Assembly (NCBI RefSeq): GCF_000969605.1
Contig: NZ_JZUE01000033.1
Span: 1 to 45,197 of the forward strand
Direction of reading: 5' to 3'
From: Aquincola tertiaricarbonis
GTDB lineage: Bacteria > Pseudomonadota > Gammaproteobacteria > Burkholderiales > Burkholderiaceae_C
DNA: 45,197 bases
In this document: piece after piece, positions 16,750 through 25,807 of the stretch
Position numbering within the stretch: position 1 is the stretch's first letter
Layout: each line of letters opens with the position of its first letter
Made by a program: the position numbers and the translations under genes
Notes under the pieces: model-generated
Databases searched by the model: none
The model's input: only the letters and a program-made list of their open reading frames with translations
Told to the model about the DNA's origin: nothing

Positions 16750-18105
16750 TCAGAACTCGGAAGCGAAGCTGGCGCGCTGGTCGGCCGACTGGCGCACCCG
16801 TCGCACCCGCGGCGCCGGCAGCAGCAGGCGGAAGCAGGAGCCGCGGCCCAGTTCGCTTTCCACCACCAGCTCGCCGCCGTGGCGCTGCACCACGTGCTTG
16901 ACGATGGACAGGCCCAGGCCGGTGCCGCCGGTCTCGCGCGAGCGGCTGCCGTCCACCCGGTAGAAGCGCTCGGTCAGGCGCGGAATGTGTTCACGCGCGA
17001 TGCCGATGCCGGTGTCGCGCACCTCCAGCTCGCCGCTCTGGTCGGGCCGCACGCGCCAGGCCAGCTCGATGCGGCCTTCCTCCGGCGTGTAGCGCACGGC
17101 ATTGGTCACCAGGTTGGTGATGGCGCTGGCCAGCTCGCTCGGGTTGCCGGCCACCTCGTAGCCCGGCTCCACCTCGAAGCGGATCACGTGCCGGCCGGCC
17201 GACAGCGAGACGGCATCGGCGTGCAGGCGCTGCAGCAGCATGTCCATCGCCGTCCAGCGATCGGGCGCGGGCCGGGGGCTGCCCTCCAACTGGGCCAGGG
17301 TGAGCAGGTCGCCCACCAGCGTCTGCATGCGCTCGGTCTGCTGGCGCATGAGCTGCAGCACCCGCTGCCGCTCCGCCTCGCTCAGCGGCAGGCTGGCCAT
17401 CGATTCGACGAACCCCGACAACACCGTGAGTGGCGTGCGGATCTCATGCGACACGTTGGCGACGAAGTCGCGGCGCATGCCGTCGGCGCGTTCATGCTCG
17501 GTGATGTCCTGCGACAGCACCAGCTTGGCACCCTCACCATAAGGCCGCACCAACACCGACAAGGTGGCGCGCCCCAGCGGGCTGGCCAGCACGACCGGCT
17601 GCTCGAAGCGGCCGGCCTGCAAGTGGCTGACGAAGGCCGGCGACCGGATGAGGTTGGTGACCCGCTGGCGGCGGTCGCGCACCGGGTCCAGGCCGAAGTG
17701 GTCGGCCGCGACCGAATTGCACCAGTCGATCTGGTCATTGGCATCCAGCATCAGCACGCCGTTGGGCGAGGCTTCGATGCCCGACAGGAACTGTTCGAGC
17801 CGGCCGCGTTCACGCTCCAGCTCGCGCTCGCGCAGGCGCAGCACCCGCTCGATGCGGTAGCCCATCTCGCCCCAGTAGCCACGCCCGCGCGGGGCCGGCG
17901 CTTCCTGCGAACCGCGCAGCCAACGCATCAGCCGCCGGCCCTTGAGCGAATCGACGGCCACCAGCACGGTGACGGCCAACCCCGCGCCGAGCGCCGGCCC
18001 GGTGTGCGGCAAGGGGCCGGTACCACCCAGCAGCCATTGTCCGAGGAGCGCCCCGGCCAGCGCCGCCAGCGCGGCGGCCAGCGTGCGCAGCAACCACCAG
18101 CTCAT
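16750..18105 (-). CDS. phoR: Phosphate regulon sensor histidine kinase PhoR
   Basis: Inner-membrane kinase/phosphatase of PhoB that reports phosphate status from the Pst transporter through PhoU. The 451 residues contain two N-terminal membrane spans (about 5-25 and 38-52), a charged linker, a PAS domain (105-200), the phosphoacceptor H220 in FVANVSHEIRTPL, and an ATPase domain with N box NLVTNAVRYTPEEG, G1 DTGIGIA and G2 GGTGLGLSIVKHV. It is the last gene of the phosphate operon, 28 bases after phoB. Confidence 0.97.
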   Translation of the reverse strand: MSWWLLRTLAAALAALAGALLGQWLLGGTGPLPHTGPALGAGLAVTVLVAVDSLKGRRLMRWLRGSQEAPAPRGRGYWGEMGYRIERVLRLRERELERERGRLEQFLSGIEASPNGVLMLDANDQIDWCNSVAADHFGLDPVRDRRQRVTNLIRSPAFVSHLQAGRFEQPVVLASPLGRATLSVLVRPYGEGAKLVLSQDITEHERADGMRRDFVANVSHEIRTPLTVLSGFVESMASLPLSEAERQRVLQLMRQQTERMQTLVGDLLTLAQLEGSPRPAPDRWTAMDMLLQRLHADAVSLSAGRHVIRFEVEPGYEVAGNPSELASAITNLVTNAVRYTPEEGRIELAWRVRPDQSGELEVRDTGIGIAREHIPRLTERFYRVDGSRSRETGGTGLGLSIVKHVVQRHGGELVVESELGRGSCFRLLLPAPRVRRVRQSADQRASFASEF

Positions 18106-18133
18106 CGGCCGGCTCCGGTGCGCGGCCGGCGGC

Positions 18134-18844
18134 TCACGCGGAGACGCTGGCCTGCTGCGTCAGCCGGTAGCCGGCGCCGCGCACAGTCTCGATCATCGGC
18201 GAGCAGCCCACCGGGGCCAACGCCTCGCGCAGCCGCTTGACATGCACGTCCACCGTGCGTTCCTCGATGAAGACATGGTCGCCCCAGACGCGGTCCAGCA
18301 GCTGGCCGCGGCTGTGCACACGCTCGGGATGCGTCATGAAGAAATGCAGCAGGCGGAACTCGGTGGGGCCGATCTTCACTTCGCGCGAGACGCCCTCCAC
18401 CACCCGCGTGACCCGGTGCGTGGAAGGATCCAGCACGAGGCCGCCCACCTCCACCGCCGCATCCAGCGCGTCGGGCGCCTTGCGGCGCAGCACCGCGCGG
18501 ATGCGCGCCAGCAGTTCCTTGGTGGAGAACGGCTTGGTCAGGTAGTCGTCGGCGCCGGCATCCAGGCCGGAGATCATGTCCGACTCCTCCGAGCGGGCAG
18601 TCAGCATGATGACCGGCAGCCCCTTGGTGCGGGCATCGCCGCGCCAGCGCTTGGCCAGCGCCAGGCCCGACTGGCCGGGCAGCATCCAGTCCAGCAGCAC
18701 CAGGTCGGGCAGCACGCCATTGACGGCCTGCTGCGCCTGCTCGGCGTCGGCGGCGATCACCACGTCATAGCCTGCATGCCGCAGGTTCAGGGAAATCAGC
18801 TCGGCGATCGCCGGCTCGTCCTCGACCACCAGTACCAGGCTCAT
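18134..18844 (-). CDS. phoB: Phosphate regulon response regulator PhoB
   Basis: OmpR-type activator that binds Pho boxes when phosphate is scarce. The 236 residues have the receiver domain with acidic pocket E8/D9 (VVEDEP), phosphoacceptor D52 in LLDWMLPG and the conserved lysine in YLTKPFS. The C-terminal winged helix includes FRLLHFFMTHPERVHSR and RTVDVHVKRLREAL. Its ATG overlaps the phoU stop by four bases. A Pho box before pstS (23475-23492) is its expected target, closing an autoregulatory loop because phoB lies in the same operon. Confidence 0.98.
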   Translation of the reverse strand: MSLVLVVEDEPAIAELISLNLRHAGYDVVIAADAEQAQQAVNGVLPDLVLLDWMLPGQSGLALAKRWRGDARTKGLPVIMLTARSEESDMISGLDAGADDYLTKPFSTKELLARIRAVLRRKAPDALDAAVEVGGLVLDPSTHRVTRVVEGVSREVKIGPTEFRLLHFFMTHPERVHSRGQLLDRVWGDHVFIEERTVDVHVKRLREALAPVGCSPMIETVRGAGYRLTQQASVSA

Positions 18845-19548
18845 CGCACTGCATCCTCGACGGCTTCAACGGAATGGTGACGGACGTCGGTGCCCTTCAC
18901 CACGTAGATGATGGCTTCGGCCAGGTTCTTGGCATGGTCGCCCACGCGCTCGATGGCCTTGGCCACGAACACGAGGTCGATGCTCGACGAGATGGTGCGC
19001 GGGTCTTCCATCATGTAGGTGATGAGCTTGCGCAGCAGGCCGTCGAATTCCTGGTCGATCTGGTCGTCCTGCTTGAGCACCTCCAGCGCGCGGGCGGTGT
19101 CCAGGCGGGCGAAGGCGTCCAGGGCCTTGCGCAGCAGCGCAATGGCCAGGTCGGCTTCGAAGGCCAGGTCGGCCACCGGCACGCGCAGGCGGCTGGACAC
19201 GCCGGTATTGACCAGGCGCTGCACCGTGCGGGCGATTCGCGCGGCCTCGTCGCCCACGCGCTCCAGGTTGGCGATGGTCTTGCTGACGGCGATCAGCAGC
19301 CGCAGGTCGCGGGCGGTGGGCTGGCGGCGGGCGATGATGCCGGACAGGTCGCTGTCGATCTCGACTTCCATCGAATTGACGCGCGTTTCCTGCTGCAGCA
19401 CCTGGTTGGCCGTCTCGCTGCTGAAGTTGCTGAGCGCATAGATGGCCTGCGCCACCTGGGATTCCACCAGGCCGCCCATTTCCAGCACGCGGTTGGAGAT
19501 GCCGCTCAGCTCGGCGTCGAACTGGGTAGAGAGATGCTTGTCCGGCAT
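18841..19548 (-). CDS. phoU: Phosphate signalling protein PhoU
   Basis: Peripheral membrane protein that links the Pst transporter to PhoR and restrains phosphate uptake. The 235 residues form two homologous three-helix bundles; the conserved metal-cluster motifs appear as ERVGDEAARIAR (first half) and ERVGDHAKNLAEAIIYVVKG (second half). It sits between pstB and phoB, with a GGAG ribosome site before the ATG. Confidence 0.98.
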   Translation of the reverse strand: MPDKHLSTQFDAELSGISNRVLEMGGLVESQVAQAIYALSNFSSETANQVLQQETRVNSMEVEIDSDLSGIIARRQPTARDLRLLIAVSKTIANLERVGDEAARIARTVQRLVNTGVSSRLRVPVADLAFEADLAIALLRKALDAFARLDTARALEVLKQDDQIDQEFDGLLRKLITYMMEDPRTISSSIDLVFVAKAIERVGDHAKNLAEAIIYVVKGTDVRHHSVEAVEDAVR

Positions 19549-19561
19549 GGTGTGACTCCGT

Positions 19562-20347
19562 TCAGCCGAAACGGCCAGTGATGTAGTCCTCGGTGTCCTT
19601 CTTCTTGGGCTTCATGAACAGCTCAGAAGTGGGCCCGAATTCGATGAGGTCGCCCAGGTACATGTAGGCGGTGTAGTCGGAGCACCGGGCCGCCTGCTGC
19701 ATGTTGTGGGTGACGATGGCGACGGTGTAGTCGCTCTTCAGCTCGTGGATCAGTTCCTCGATCTTGCCGGTGGAGATCGGGTCCAGCGCCGAGCAGGGCT
19801 CGTCCAGCAGCAGCACCTCGGGCTTGATGGCGATGCCGCGCGCGATGCACAGCCGCTGCTGCTGGCCGCCGGACAGGCCGGAGCCGCTCTGGTTGAGCTT
19901 GTCCTTCACCTCGTTCCACAACGCGGCCTTCTTCAGCGCCCACTCCACCCGCTCGTCCATCTCCACACGCGGCAGGTCCTCGAACAGCCGCACGCCGAAG
20001 GCGATGTTGTCGTAGATCGACATCGGGAACGGCGTGGGCTTCTGGAAGACCATGCCGATCTTGGCCCGCACCAGGCTCACGTCCAGCTTGGACTGCAGGA
20101 TGTTCTCGCCATCCAGCAGGATCTCGCCTTCTGCCCGCTGCTCGGGGTAGAGCTCGAACATGCGGTTGAAGGTACGCAGCAGGGTGCTCTTGCCGCAGCC
20201 CGACGGGCCGATGAAGGCGGTGACCTTCTTCTCCGGGATGTCCAGGTTGATGCGCTTGAGCGCGTGGAAGCTGCCGTAGTAGAAGTTCAGGTCGCGGATC
20301 GACAGCTTGGGTTTCTCGGTGACCGGCAGGTCGACTTTGGTGTCCAT
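19562..20347 (-). CDS. pstB: Phosphate ABC transporter ATP-binding protein PstB
   Basis: Drives phosphate import by ATP hydrolysis at the inner face of the membrane. The 261 residues carry Walker [10 protein letters not shown] (47-55), signature [16 protein letters not shown], Walker [15 protein letters not shown] and the H-loop [14 protein letters not shown]. Spacing to phoU is 13 bases and to pstA 15 bases, consistent with one operon. Confidence 0.98.
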   Translation of the reverse strand: MDTKVDLPVTEKPKLSIRDLNFYYGSFHALKRINLDIPEKKVTAFIGPSGCGKSTLLRTFNRMFELYPEQRAEGEILLDGENILQSKLDVSLVRAKIGMVFQKPTPFPMSIYDNIAFGVRLFEDLPRVEMDERVEWALKKAALWNEVKDKLNQSGSGLSGGQQQRLCIARGIAIKPEVLLLDEPCSALDPISTGKIEELIHELKSDYTVAIVTHNMQQAARCSDYTAYMYLGDLIEFGPTSELFMKPKKKDTEDYITGRFG

Positions 20348-20362
20348 GGATCGGGCCTCGGG

Positions 20363-21229
20363 TCAGTGTTTGTTGCGGAAGAGCACGCGCGCCAGGATGT
20401 TCAGCGCCAGCACGCCCAGCGTGATGAGGAACACGCCGGCCCAGGCCAGCTTCTGCCAGTTCTCATAGGGGCTCATCGCGAACTTGAAGATGGTCACCGG
20501 CAGGCTGGCCATCGGCTCGCGCATGTCGGCGGTCCAGAACTGGTTGGACAGCGCGGTAAACAGCAGCGGTGCGGTTTCGCCGGCGATGCGGGCCAAGGCC
20601 AGCAGCACGCCGGTGATCACGCCGGCCCGCGCGGCCTTCAGCGTGACGGCCGAAACCACCTTCCACTTCGGCGTGCCCAGGGCGTAGGCCGCCTCGCGCA
20701 GCGCGTTGGGGATCAGCATCAGCATGTTCTCGGTGGTGCGGATCACCACCGGGATGACGATCAGCGCCAGCGCCAGCACGCCCGCGAAGCCCGAGAAGCT
20801 CTTGATCTGGTCCACCACCGCGGCATAGATGAACAGGCCGATGACGATGGACGGCGCCGACAGCAGGATGTCGTTGATGAAGCGCGTCACATTGCCCAGC
20901 CAGCCCTTCTGGCCGTACTCGGCCAGATAGATGCCGGCCATGATGCCGATGGGCGTGCCCAGCAGCGTGGCCAGCCCCACCATCATGGCGCTGCCGAAGA
21001 TGGCATTGGCCAGGCCGCCGGTCTCGGCCTGCGGCGGCGGCGTCATCTCGGTGAACACCTGCAACCCGATGCCGCCGATGCCCAGGCGCACCGTCTCGAA
21101 CAGGATCCACACCAGCCACACCAGGCCGAAGCCCATGGCTGCGAGGGACAGGGTGAGCGCGAGCGCATTGACGCGCTTGCGCTGGCGGTGCTTGGCCAGC
21201 TTGGAGCCGGTGATGCTCAGCGTGGTCAT
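20363..21229 (-). CDS. pstA: Phosphate ABC transporter permease PstA
   Basis: One of the two inner-membrane permease subunits. The 288 residues contain about six membrane spans and the permease motif that contacts PstB ([19 protein letters not shown]). Its ATG overlaps the pstC stop by four bases, and AAGGAA provides a ribosome site inside pstC. Confidence 0.97.
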   Translation of the reverse strand: MTTLSITGSKLAKHRQRKRVNALALTLSLAAMGFGLVWLVWILFETVRLGIGGIGLQVFTEMTPPPQAETGGLANAIFGSAMMVGLATLLGTPIGIMAGIYLAEYGQKGWLGNVTRFINDILLSAPSIVIGLFIYAAVVDQIKSFSGFAGVLALALIVIPVVIRTTENMLMLIPNALREAAYALGTPKWKVVSAVTLKAARAGVITGVLLALARIAGETAPLLFTALSNQFWTADMREPMASLPVTIFKFAMSPYENWQKLAWAGVFLITLGVLALNILARVLFRNKH

Positions 21230-22248
21230 GTGCGGGTTCCTTCCGACTTCTTCAGGCGCGCCAGCAGCAGCTTGGACAGCGACAGCACGACGAAGGTGAT
21301 GAAGAACAGCACCAGGCCCAGGTAGATCAGCGAAGCCTGGTGCAGGCCCTCGCCGGCCTCGGCAAATTCATTGGCCAGGGCGGAGGTGATGCTGTTGGCT
21401 GCGTCGAACAGCGACAGCGAGTTGAGCTGGTTGAAGTTGCCGATCACGAAGGTGACCGCCATCGTCTCGCCCAGCGCACGGCCCAGGCCCAGCATGATGC
21501 CGCCCACCACGCCGGTCTTGGTGTACGGCAGCACCACCTTGTAGACCACCTCCCAGGTGGTGGAACCCAGGCCGTAGGCCGATTCCTTGAGCATGGGCGG
21601 CGTCACCTCGAACACGTCGCGCATCACCGAGGCGATGAACGGGATGACCATGATGGCCAGGATGATGCCGGCCGACAGGATGCCGATGCCCACCGGCGGG
21701 CCGGACACCAGCGCGCCCAGGTACGGCACGTCGCCCACCCAGCGCTGCAGCGGCTGCTGCACCCAGGTGGACAGCAGCGGGCTGAAGACCAGCAGGCCCC
21801 ACATGCCGTAGACGATGGACGGCACCGCGGCCAGCAGCTCGATGGCCACGCCCAGCGGGCGGCGCAGCCAGTTGGGCGACAGCTCGGTGAGGAAGAGCGC
21901 GATGCCGAAACTGACCGGCACCGCGATCAGCAGCGCGATGAACGAGGTCATCAGCGTGCCGTAGATCATCACCAGGCCGCCGTACTTGTCCTGCACGGGG
22001 TCCCAGTCGGTGGACCACAGGAAGCCGAGGCCGAACTGCTTGATGGCCGGCGCCGCGCCGACGATCAGCGAGACGATGATGCCGACCAGCAGCAGCAGGG
22101 TGAAGATGGCGGCGCCATGCGCCAGGACGGAGAACACTCCGTCGGCCCAGGGCACCCGGCGGCGGCGCGCGGGGGGTCCACCACGGGAGCTGGAACGGGC
22201 CATGGGGCGGGCGTTGTCTGATGGGGTAGCGGGCAGTGTAGCGGCCAC
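21226..22248 (-). CDS. pstC: Phosphate ABC transporter permease PstC
   Basis: Second permease subunit of the Pst system. The protein has 340 residues with six membrane spans after a cytoplasmic, arginine-rich N-terminal extension. The ATPase-contact loop is [20 protein letters not shown] place the start at GTG 22248 because GGAGGGAAT directly precedes it; an ATG 15 codons later is in frame but has no ribosome site. A strong hairpin lies between pstS and this gene. Confidence 0.95.
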   Translation of the reverse strand: MAATLPATPSDNARPMARSSSRGGPPARRRRVPWADGVFSVLAHGAAIFTLLLLVGIIVSLIVGAAPAIKQFGLGFLWSTDWDPVQDKYGGLVMIYGTLMTSFIALLIAVPVSFGIALFLTELSPNWLRRPLGVAIELLAAVPSIVYGMWGLLVFSPLLSTWVQQPLQRWVGDVPYLGALVSGPPVGIGILSAGIILAIMVIPFIASVMRDVFEVTPPMLKESAYGLGSTTWEVVYKVVLPYTKTGVVGGIMLGLGRALGETMAVTFVIGNFNQLNSLSLFDAANSITSALANEFAEAGEGLHQASLIYLGLVLFFITFVVLSLSKLLLARLKKSEGTRT

Positions 22249-22295
22249 ATTCCCTCCGTTTGAGCCGGCAGCCCGGCGGGGTTGTCAACGCAGCT

Positions 22296-22324
22296 CAGGG
22301 TGCAGACACGCGGCCTGCACCCTG
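22296..22324 (-). promoter_or_regulatory. Intercistronic hairpin between pstS and pstC
   Basis: CAGGGTGCAG and CTGCACCCTG are a perfect ten-pair stem with a nine-base loop in the 104-base pstS-pstC gap. No T-run follows. It probably protects the pstS mRNA 3' end or partially stops transcription, so that binding protein is made in excess over the permease. Confidence 0.7.
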
Positions 22325-22352
22325 GATCAACTGCTTGTGTGCTGCAGGCGGC

Positions 22353-23423
22353 TTACTTGAAGGCGACGGCATTGCCGCCGGCGTCCTTGATCTGCGAGGA
22401 CCACTGGGCCCGCACCAGGTCCTTCACCGAGGCCGGCAGCGGCACGTAGTCCAGCTCGTCGGCCATCTTGTCGCCGTTGGCGTAGGCCCACTCGAAGAAC
22501 TTCAGGGCGGCCGAGGCGCTGGCCGGCTTGTCCTGGTTCTTGTACATCAGGATGTACGTCGGGTTGGTGATGGGCCAGGTGGTCTTGCCGGGCTGCTCGG
22601 TGGTGATCTGATAGAAGGTCTTGGTCCAGTCGGCGCCGGCGGCAGCCGCCTTGAACGTGTCGTCGCTCGGCGACACCCATTGGCCGTCCTTGTTGCGCAG
22701 CATCGTGAACGTCATCTTGTTCTGCTTGACGTACGCGTACTCCACGTAGCCGATGGAGTTGGGCAGGCGCTGCACGAAGGCGGCCACGCCCTCATTGCCC
22801 TTGCCACCCGCACCGGTCGGCCAGTTCACGGCGGTGCCCTCACCCACCTTGGACTTCCACTCCTCGTTCACCTTGCTGAGGTAGTTGGTGAAGATGAAGG
22901 TGGTGCCCGAGCCGTCGGCGCGGCGCACCACGCTGATGGCGGCGTCCGGCAGCGGCACGCCCGGGTTCAGTGCGGTGAGCGCGGCATCGTTCCAGCGGGT
23001 GATCTTGCCCAGGTAGATGTCGCCCAGCGCCTGGCCGGTCAGCTTGATCTGGCCCGGCTGGATGCCGGGGATGTTGACCACCGGCACGACGCCGCCGATC
23101 ACGGTCGGGAACTGCACCAGGCCGTCCTTGGCCAGTTCCTCGTCCTTCAGGGGCATGTCGGTGGCACCGAAGTCCACCGTCTTCGACTTGATCTGCTTGA
23201 TGCCGGCGCCCGACCCCACCGACTGGTAGTTGATGCGTGCGCCGGTCGCCTTGTTGTAGGCATCGGCCCACTTGGCGTAGATGGGGGCCGGGAAGGTAGC
23301 GCCCGCGCCGGTGACGTCCTGCGCATGGGCGAGCTGGACCGAGAAGGCCAGCGCGGCAGCCGCGGCGGCGAAACCGAAGGGCTGGAGGCGGGCACCTGCG
23401 GTGCGTTGAGCTTGCGACGACAT
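22353..23423 (-). CDS. pstS: Phosphate ABC transporter substrate-binding protein PstS
   Basis: Periplasmic phosphate receptor. The 356 residues begin with a signal peptide cleaved after AHA (about residue 34). The mature part starts [18 protein letters not shown], the family's phosphate-binding opening, and includes the anchor loops [23 protein letters not shown] and [15 protein letters not shown]. It is the first gene of pstSCAB-phoU-phoB-phoR. AAAGG lies eight bases before the ATG. Confidence 0.98.
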   Translation of the reverse strand: MSSQAQRTAGARLQPFGFAAAAAALAFSVQLAHAQDVTGAGATFPAPIYAKWADAYNKATGARINYQSVGSGAGIKQIKSKTVDFGATDMPLKDEELAKDGLVQFPTVIGGVVPVVNIPGIQPGQIKLTGQALGDIYLGKITRWNDAALTALNPGVPLPDAAISVVRRADGSGTTFIFTNYLSKVNEEWKSKVGEGTAVNWPTGAGGKGNEGVAAFVQRLPNSIGYVEYAYVKQNKMTFTMLRNKDGQWVSPSDDTFKAAAAGADWTKTFYQITTEQPGKTTWPITNPTYILMYKNQDKPASASAALKFFEWAYANGDKMADELDYVPLPASVKDLVRAQWSSQIKDAGGNAVAFK

Positions 23424-23435
23424 GGACTAACCTTT

Positions 23436-23465
23436 CTACAGTGATCTGACTGGAAGTCACTGTAG
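23436..23465. promoter_or_regulatory. Nine-bp inverted repeat spanning the pstS transcription start
   Basis: CTACAGTGA (23436-23444) and TCACTGTAG (23457-23465) are perfect complements separated by twelve bases. One arm covers the predicted -10 element, the other lies just before the ribosome site, with the predicted start of transcription between them. That geometry suits a repressor operator better than an RNA hairpin, since one arm would not be transcribed. Confidence 0.5.
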
Positions 23466-23492
23466 GCAGGCTGTGTGACAGTGACATGACAT
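23459..23492 (-). promoter_or_regulatory. Pho box and -10 of the pstS promoter
   Basis: On the minus strand the sequence ATGTCAT-GTCA-CTGTCAC (23475-23492) is a direct repeat of seven bases with a four-base spacer, the PhoB site design. Exactly ten bases downstream is TACAGT (23459-23464), the correct place for the -10 of a PhoB-dependent promoter that lacks a -35. Transcription should start near 23452. Confidence 0.85.
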
Positions 23493-23523
23493 CCCGCGCC
23501 TGGCGGGGCCATGCCGCAGGCGT

Positions 23524-24858
23524 TTACACGGTCACGGCCGCGGCCGCCAGGCGCTCGGCCGCTGCACGGGCCAGCTGGCCGTCGCTGGCCTCCACCATCA
23601 CACGCAGCACCGGTTCCGTGCCTGAGGCACGGATCAGCAGCCGGCCGCTGTCGCCCAGCTCACGCTGGGCTCGCTCCTGCTCGGCGGCCAGGTGGCGGTT
23701 CTGCCGCCAGTCCAGCCCGTCCGGCAGGCGCACGTTGATCAGCACCTGCGGGAACAGCTCGACACCGGACAGCAGGGCCGAGAGCGAGGTGTTGTTGCGC
23801 CGCACCGCCTGCAGCACCTGCAGCGCGCTGACGATGCCGTCGCCGGTGGTGTGCTTGTCCAGCGCCAGCAGGTGGCCGGAGCCCTCCCCGCCCAGCTGCC
23901 AGCCGCGCGCGCCCAGCTCTTCGAGCACGTAGCGGTCGCCCACCTTGGCGCGCACGAAGGGCAGGTTGCGTTTGCGGAAGGCCAGCTCCACGGCCATGTT
24001 GGTCATCAAGGTGCCCACCGCGCCGGCCACGGCCTGGCCCTGCGCGAGGCGGTCGGCCACCATCACGTACAGCAGTTCGTCGCCGTTGTAGAGGCGGCCC
24101 GCGGCGTCCACCAGCTGCAGTCGGTCGGCGTCGCCATCCAGCGCGATGCCGTAGTCGGCGCCCCGTTCCTGTACCGCCTTGACCAGCGCAGCAGGCGCGG
24201 TGGCGCCCACGCCGTCGTTGATGTTGGTGCCATTGGGCGCGCAGCCGATGGAGCTCACCTCGGCGCCCAGTTCGTGGAACACATCCGGCGCGACGTGGTA
24301 GGCCGCGCCGTGGGCGCCGTCCACCACGATCTTCAGGCCCTTGAGCGACAGCTCGCTGCCGAAGGTGCTCTTGCAGAACTCGATGTAGCGGCCACGGGCG
24401 TCGTCGATGCGGCGGGCCTTGCCCAGGCCGGTGGAATCGACCCACTGCGGCGCCTCTTCCAGGGCGGCTTCCACCGCCGCCTCCCAGTCGTCGTCCAGCT
24501 TTTCGCCGCGGGCGGAGAAGAACTTCACGCCGTTGTCATTGAACGGGTTGTGCGAGGCGCTGATCACCACGCCCAGGTCCAGCCGCAGCGCGCGCGTGAG
24601 GTAGGCGACGCCAGGCGTGGGCAGCGGGCCGGACAGCAGCACGTCCACGCCGGCGGACGCGAAGCCGGCCTCCAGCGCCGACTCGATCATGTAGCCGGAG
24701 ATGCGCGTGTCCTTGCCGATGACCACCGTCGGGCGCTCGGCACTGCGCCGCAGCACGCGCCCCACCGCATGGCCCAGCCGCAGCATGAAGTCCGGCGTGA
24801 TTGGCGCGCGGCCCACCGCACCGCGGATGCCGTCGGTGCCGAAGTAACGTCTTCCCAT
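23524..24858 (-). CDS. glmM: Phosphoglucosamine mutase
   Basis: Converts glucosamine-6-phosphate to glucosamine-1-phosphate for peptidoglycan and lipopolysaccharide. The 444 residues match the family. The phosphorylated serine is S102 in [14 protein letters not shown]; the metal loop DGDADR and the sugar-binding [10 protein letters not shown] are present, as is the phosphate-binding C-terminal [20 protein letters not shown] precedes the ATG. It follows folP by 12 bases, the ftsH-folP-glmM order seen in many proteobacteria. Confidence 0.98.
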   Translation of the reverse strand: MGRRYFGTDGIRGAVGRAPITPDFMLRLGHAVGRVLRRSAERPTVVIGKDTRISGYMIESALEAGFASAGVDVLLSGPLPTPGVAYLTRALRLDLGVVISASHNPFNDNGVKFFSARGEKLDDDWEAAVEAALEEAPQWVDSTGLGKARRIDDARGRYIEFCKSTFGSELSLKGLKIVVDGAHGAAYHVAPDVFHELGAEVSSIGCAPNGTNINDGVGATAPAALVKAVQERGADYGIALDGDADRLQLVDAAGRLYNGDELLYVMVADRLAQGQAVAGAVGTLMTNMAVELAFRKRNLPFVRAKVGDRYVLEELGARGWQLGGEGSGHLLALDKHTTGDGIVSALQVLQAVRRNNTSLSALLSGVELFPQVLINVRLPDGLDWRQNRHLAAEQERAQRELGDSGRLLIRASGTEPVLRVMVEASDGQLARAAAERLAAAAVTV

Positions 24859-24870
24859 GATGTTTTCTCC

Positions 24871-25710
24871 TCAGTCTTGTTGCGCCCAGCGCGGCAGGCC
24901 GATGGCCGCGAATACCTTCAGCGCATCCACCGTCTCGGCCACGTCGTGCACGCGCAGCACCCGCGCGCCCCGCTCCGTGGCGGCCAGGGCGGCGGCCACG
25001 CTGGGGATGAGCCGGTCGCCCACCGGCCGGCCGGTGACGGTGCCCAGTGTCGACTTGCGCGACAAGCCCACCAGCAGCGGATACCCCAAGGCCAGCAGCG
25101 CTTCCTGCTGCCGGATCAGGCCCAGGTTGTGCGCCACCGTCTTGCCAAAGCCATAGCCCGGATCCAGCACGATGCGCTGCGCCGCCACGCCCTGCGCCCG
25201 CAGCGCGTCAGCGGCATCGCGCAGGAACTGCATCACCTCCGCCACCACGTCCTGATAGGCCGGCGCCAGCTGCATGGTTTCCGGCTCGCCCTGCATGTGC
25301 ATCAGGCACACGCCACAGCCCGGGTGGGCCGCCACCACCTCCGCGGCGCCGGGCACCCGCAGCGCCCGGACGTCGTTGATGATGTCCACGCCAAGTTGCA
25401 AGGCGGCCGCCATGACCTGCGGCTGGCTGGTGTCCACCGATACCGGCACGCCCAGCGTGACGGCATGGCGCAGCACCGGCAGCACGCGGGCCAACTCTTC
25501 ATCCGGCGTAGGCCGGGGTGAGCCGGGCCGGGTGGACTCGCCGCCGATGTCCAGGATGTCGGCACCCTGCGCCACCAGCGTGTCGCAGTGGGCGCAGGCC
25601 GCGGCGGCATCCCGCCCGCCGTCGGAGAAGGAATCGGGCGTCGCATTGACGATGCCCATCACCTGCGGCCGGCGCAGGTCGATCTCGAAACGGGTGGTCT
25701 GCCAGATCAT
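24871..25710 (-). CDS. folP: Dihydropteroate synthase
   Basis: Joins p-aminobenzoate to dihydropterin pyrophosphate in folate synthesis; the target of sulfonamides. The 279 residues include the two signature motifs, MGIVNATPDSFSDGG (18-32) and DILDIGGESTRPGSP, and the C-terminal pterin/phosphate loop around LRVHDVAETVDAL. It lies 97 bases after ftsH beyond a strong terminator, and no good promoter is visible in the remaining 40 bases, so read-through from ftsH is likely to supply expression. Confidence 0.98.
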   Translation of the reverse strand: MIWQTTRFEIDLRRPQVMGIVNATPDSFSDGGRDAAAACAHCDTLVAQGADILDIGGESTRPGSPRPTPDEELARVLPVLRHAVTLGVPVSVDTSQPQVMAAALQLGVDIINDVRALRVPGAAEVVAAHPGCGVCLMHMQGEPETMQLAPAYQDVVAEVMQFLRDAADALRAQGVAAQRIVLDPGYGFGKTVAHNLGLIRQQEALLALGYPLLVGLSRKSTLGTVTGRPVGDRLIPSVAAALAATERGARVLRVHDVAETVDALKVFAAIGLPRWAQQD

Positions 25711-25750
25711 CGGAAACAGTCAAGCGGAGCGGCCGAGGCGCCGCGAAACG

Positions 25751-25774
25751 AAAAAACGGGGCCGAAGCCCCGTT
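25751..25774 (-). terminator. Rho-independent terminator between ftsH and folP
   Basis: On the minus strand AACGGGGC-TTCG-GCCCCGTT is a perfect eight-pair stem with a stable UUCG loop followed by a run of six T. It lies about 34 bases after the ftsH stop. It should set the ratio of ftsH to folP-glmM expression. Confidence 0.92.
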
Positions 25775-25807
25775 TGCGCGCCGTGCAGGCGCTGCCGGTC
25801 AGCACGC

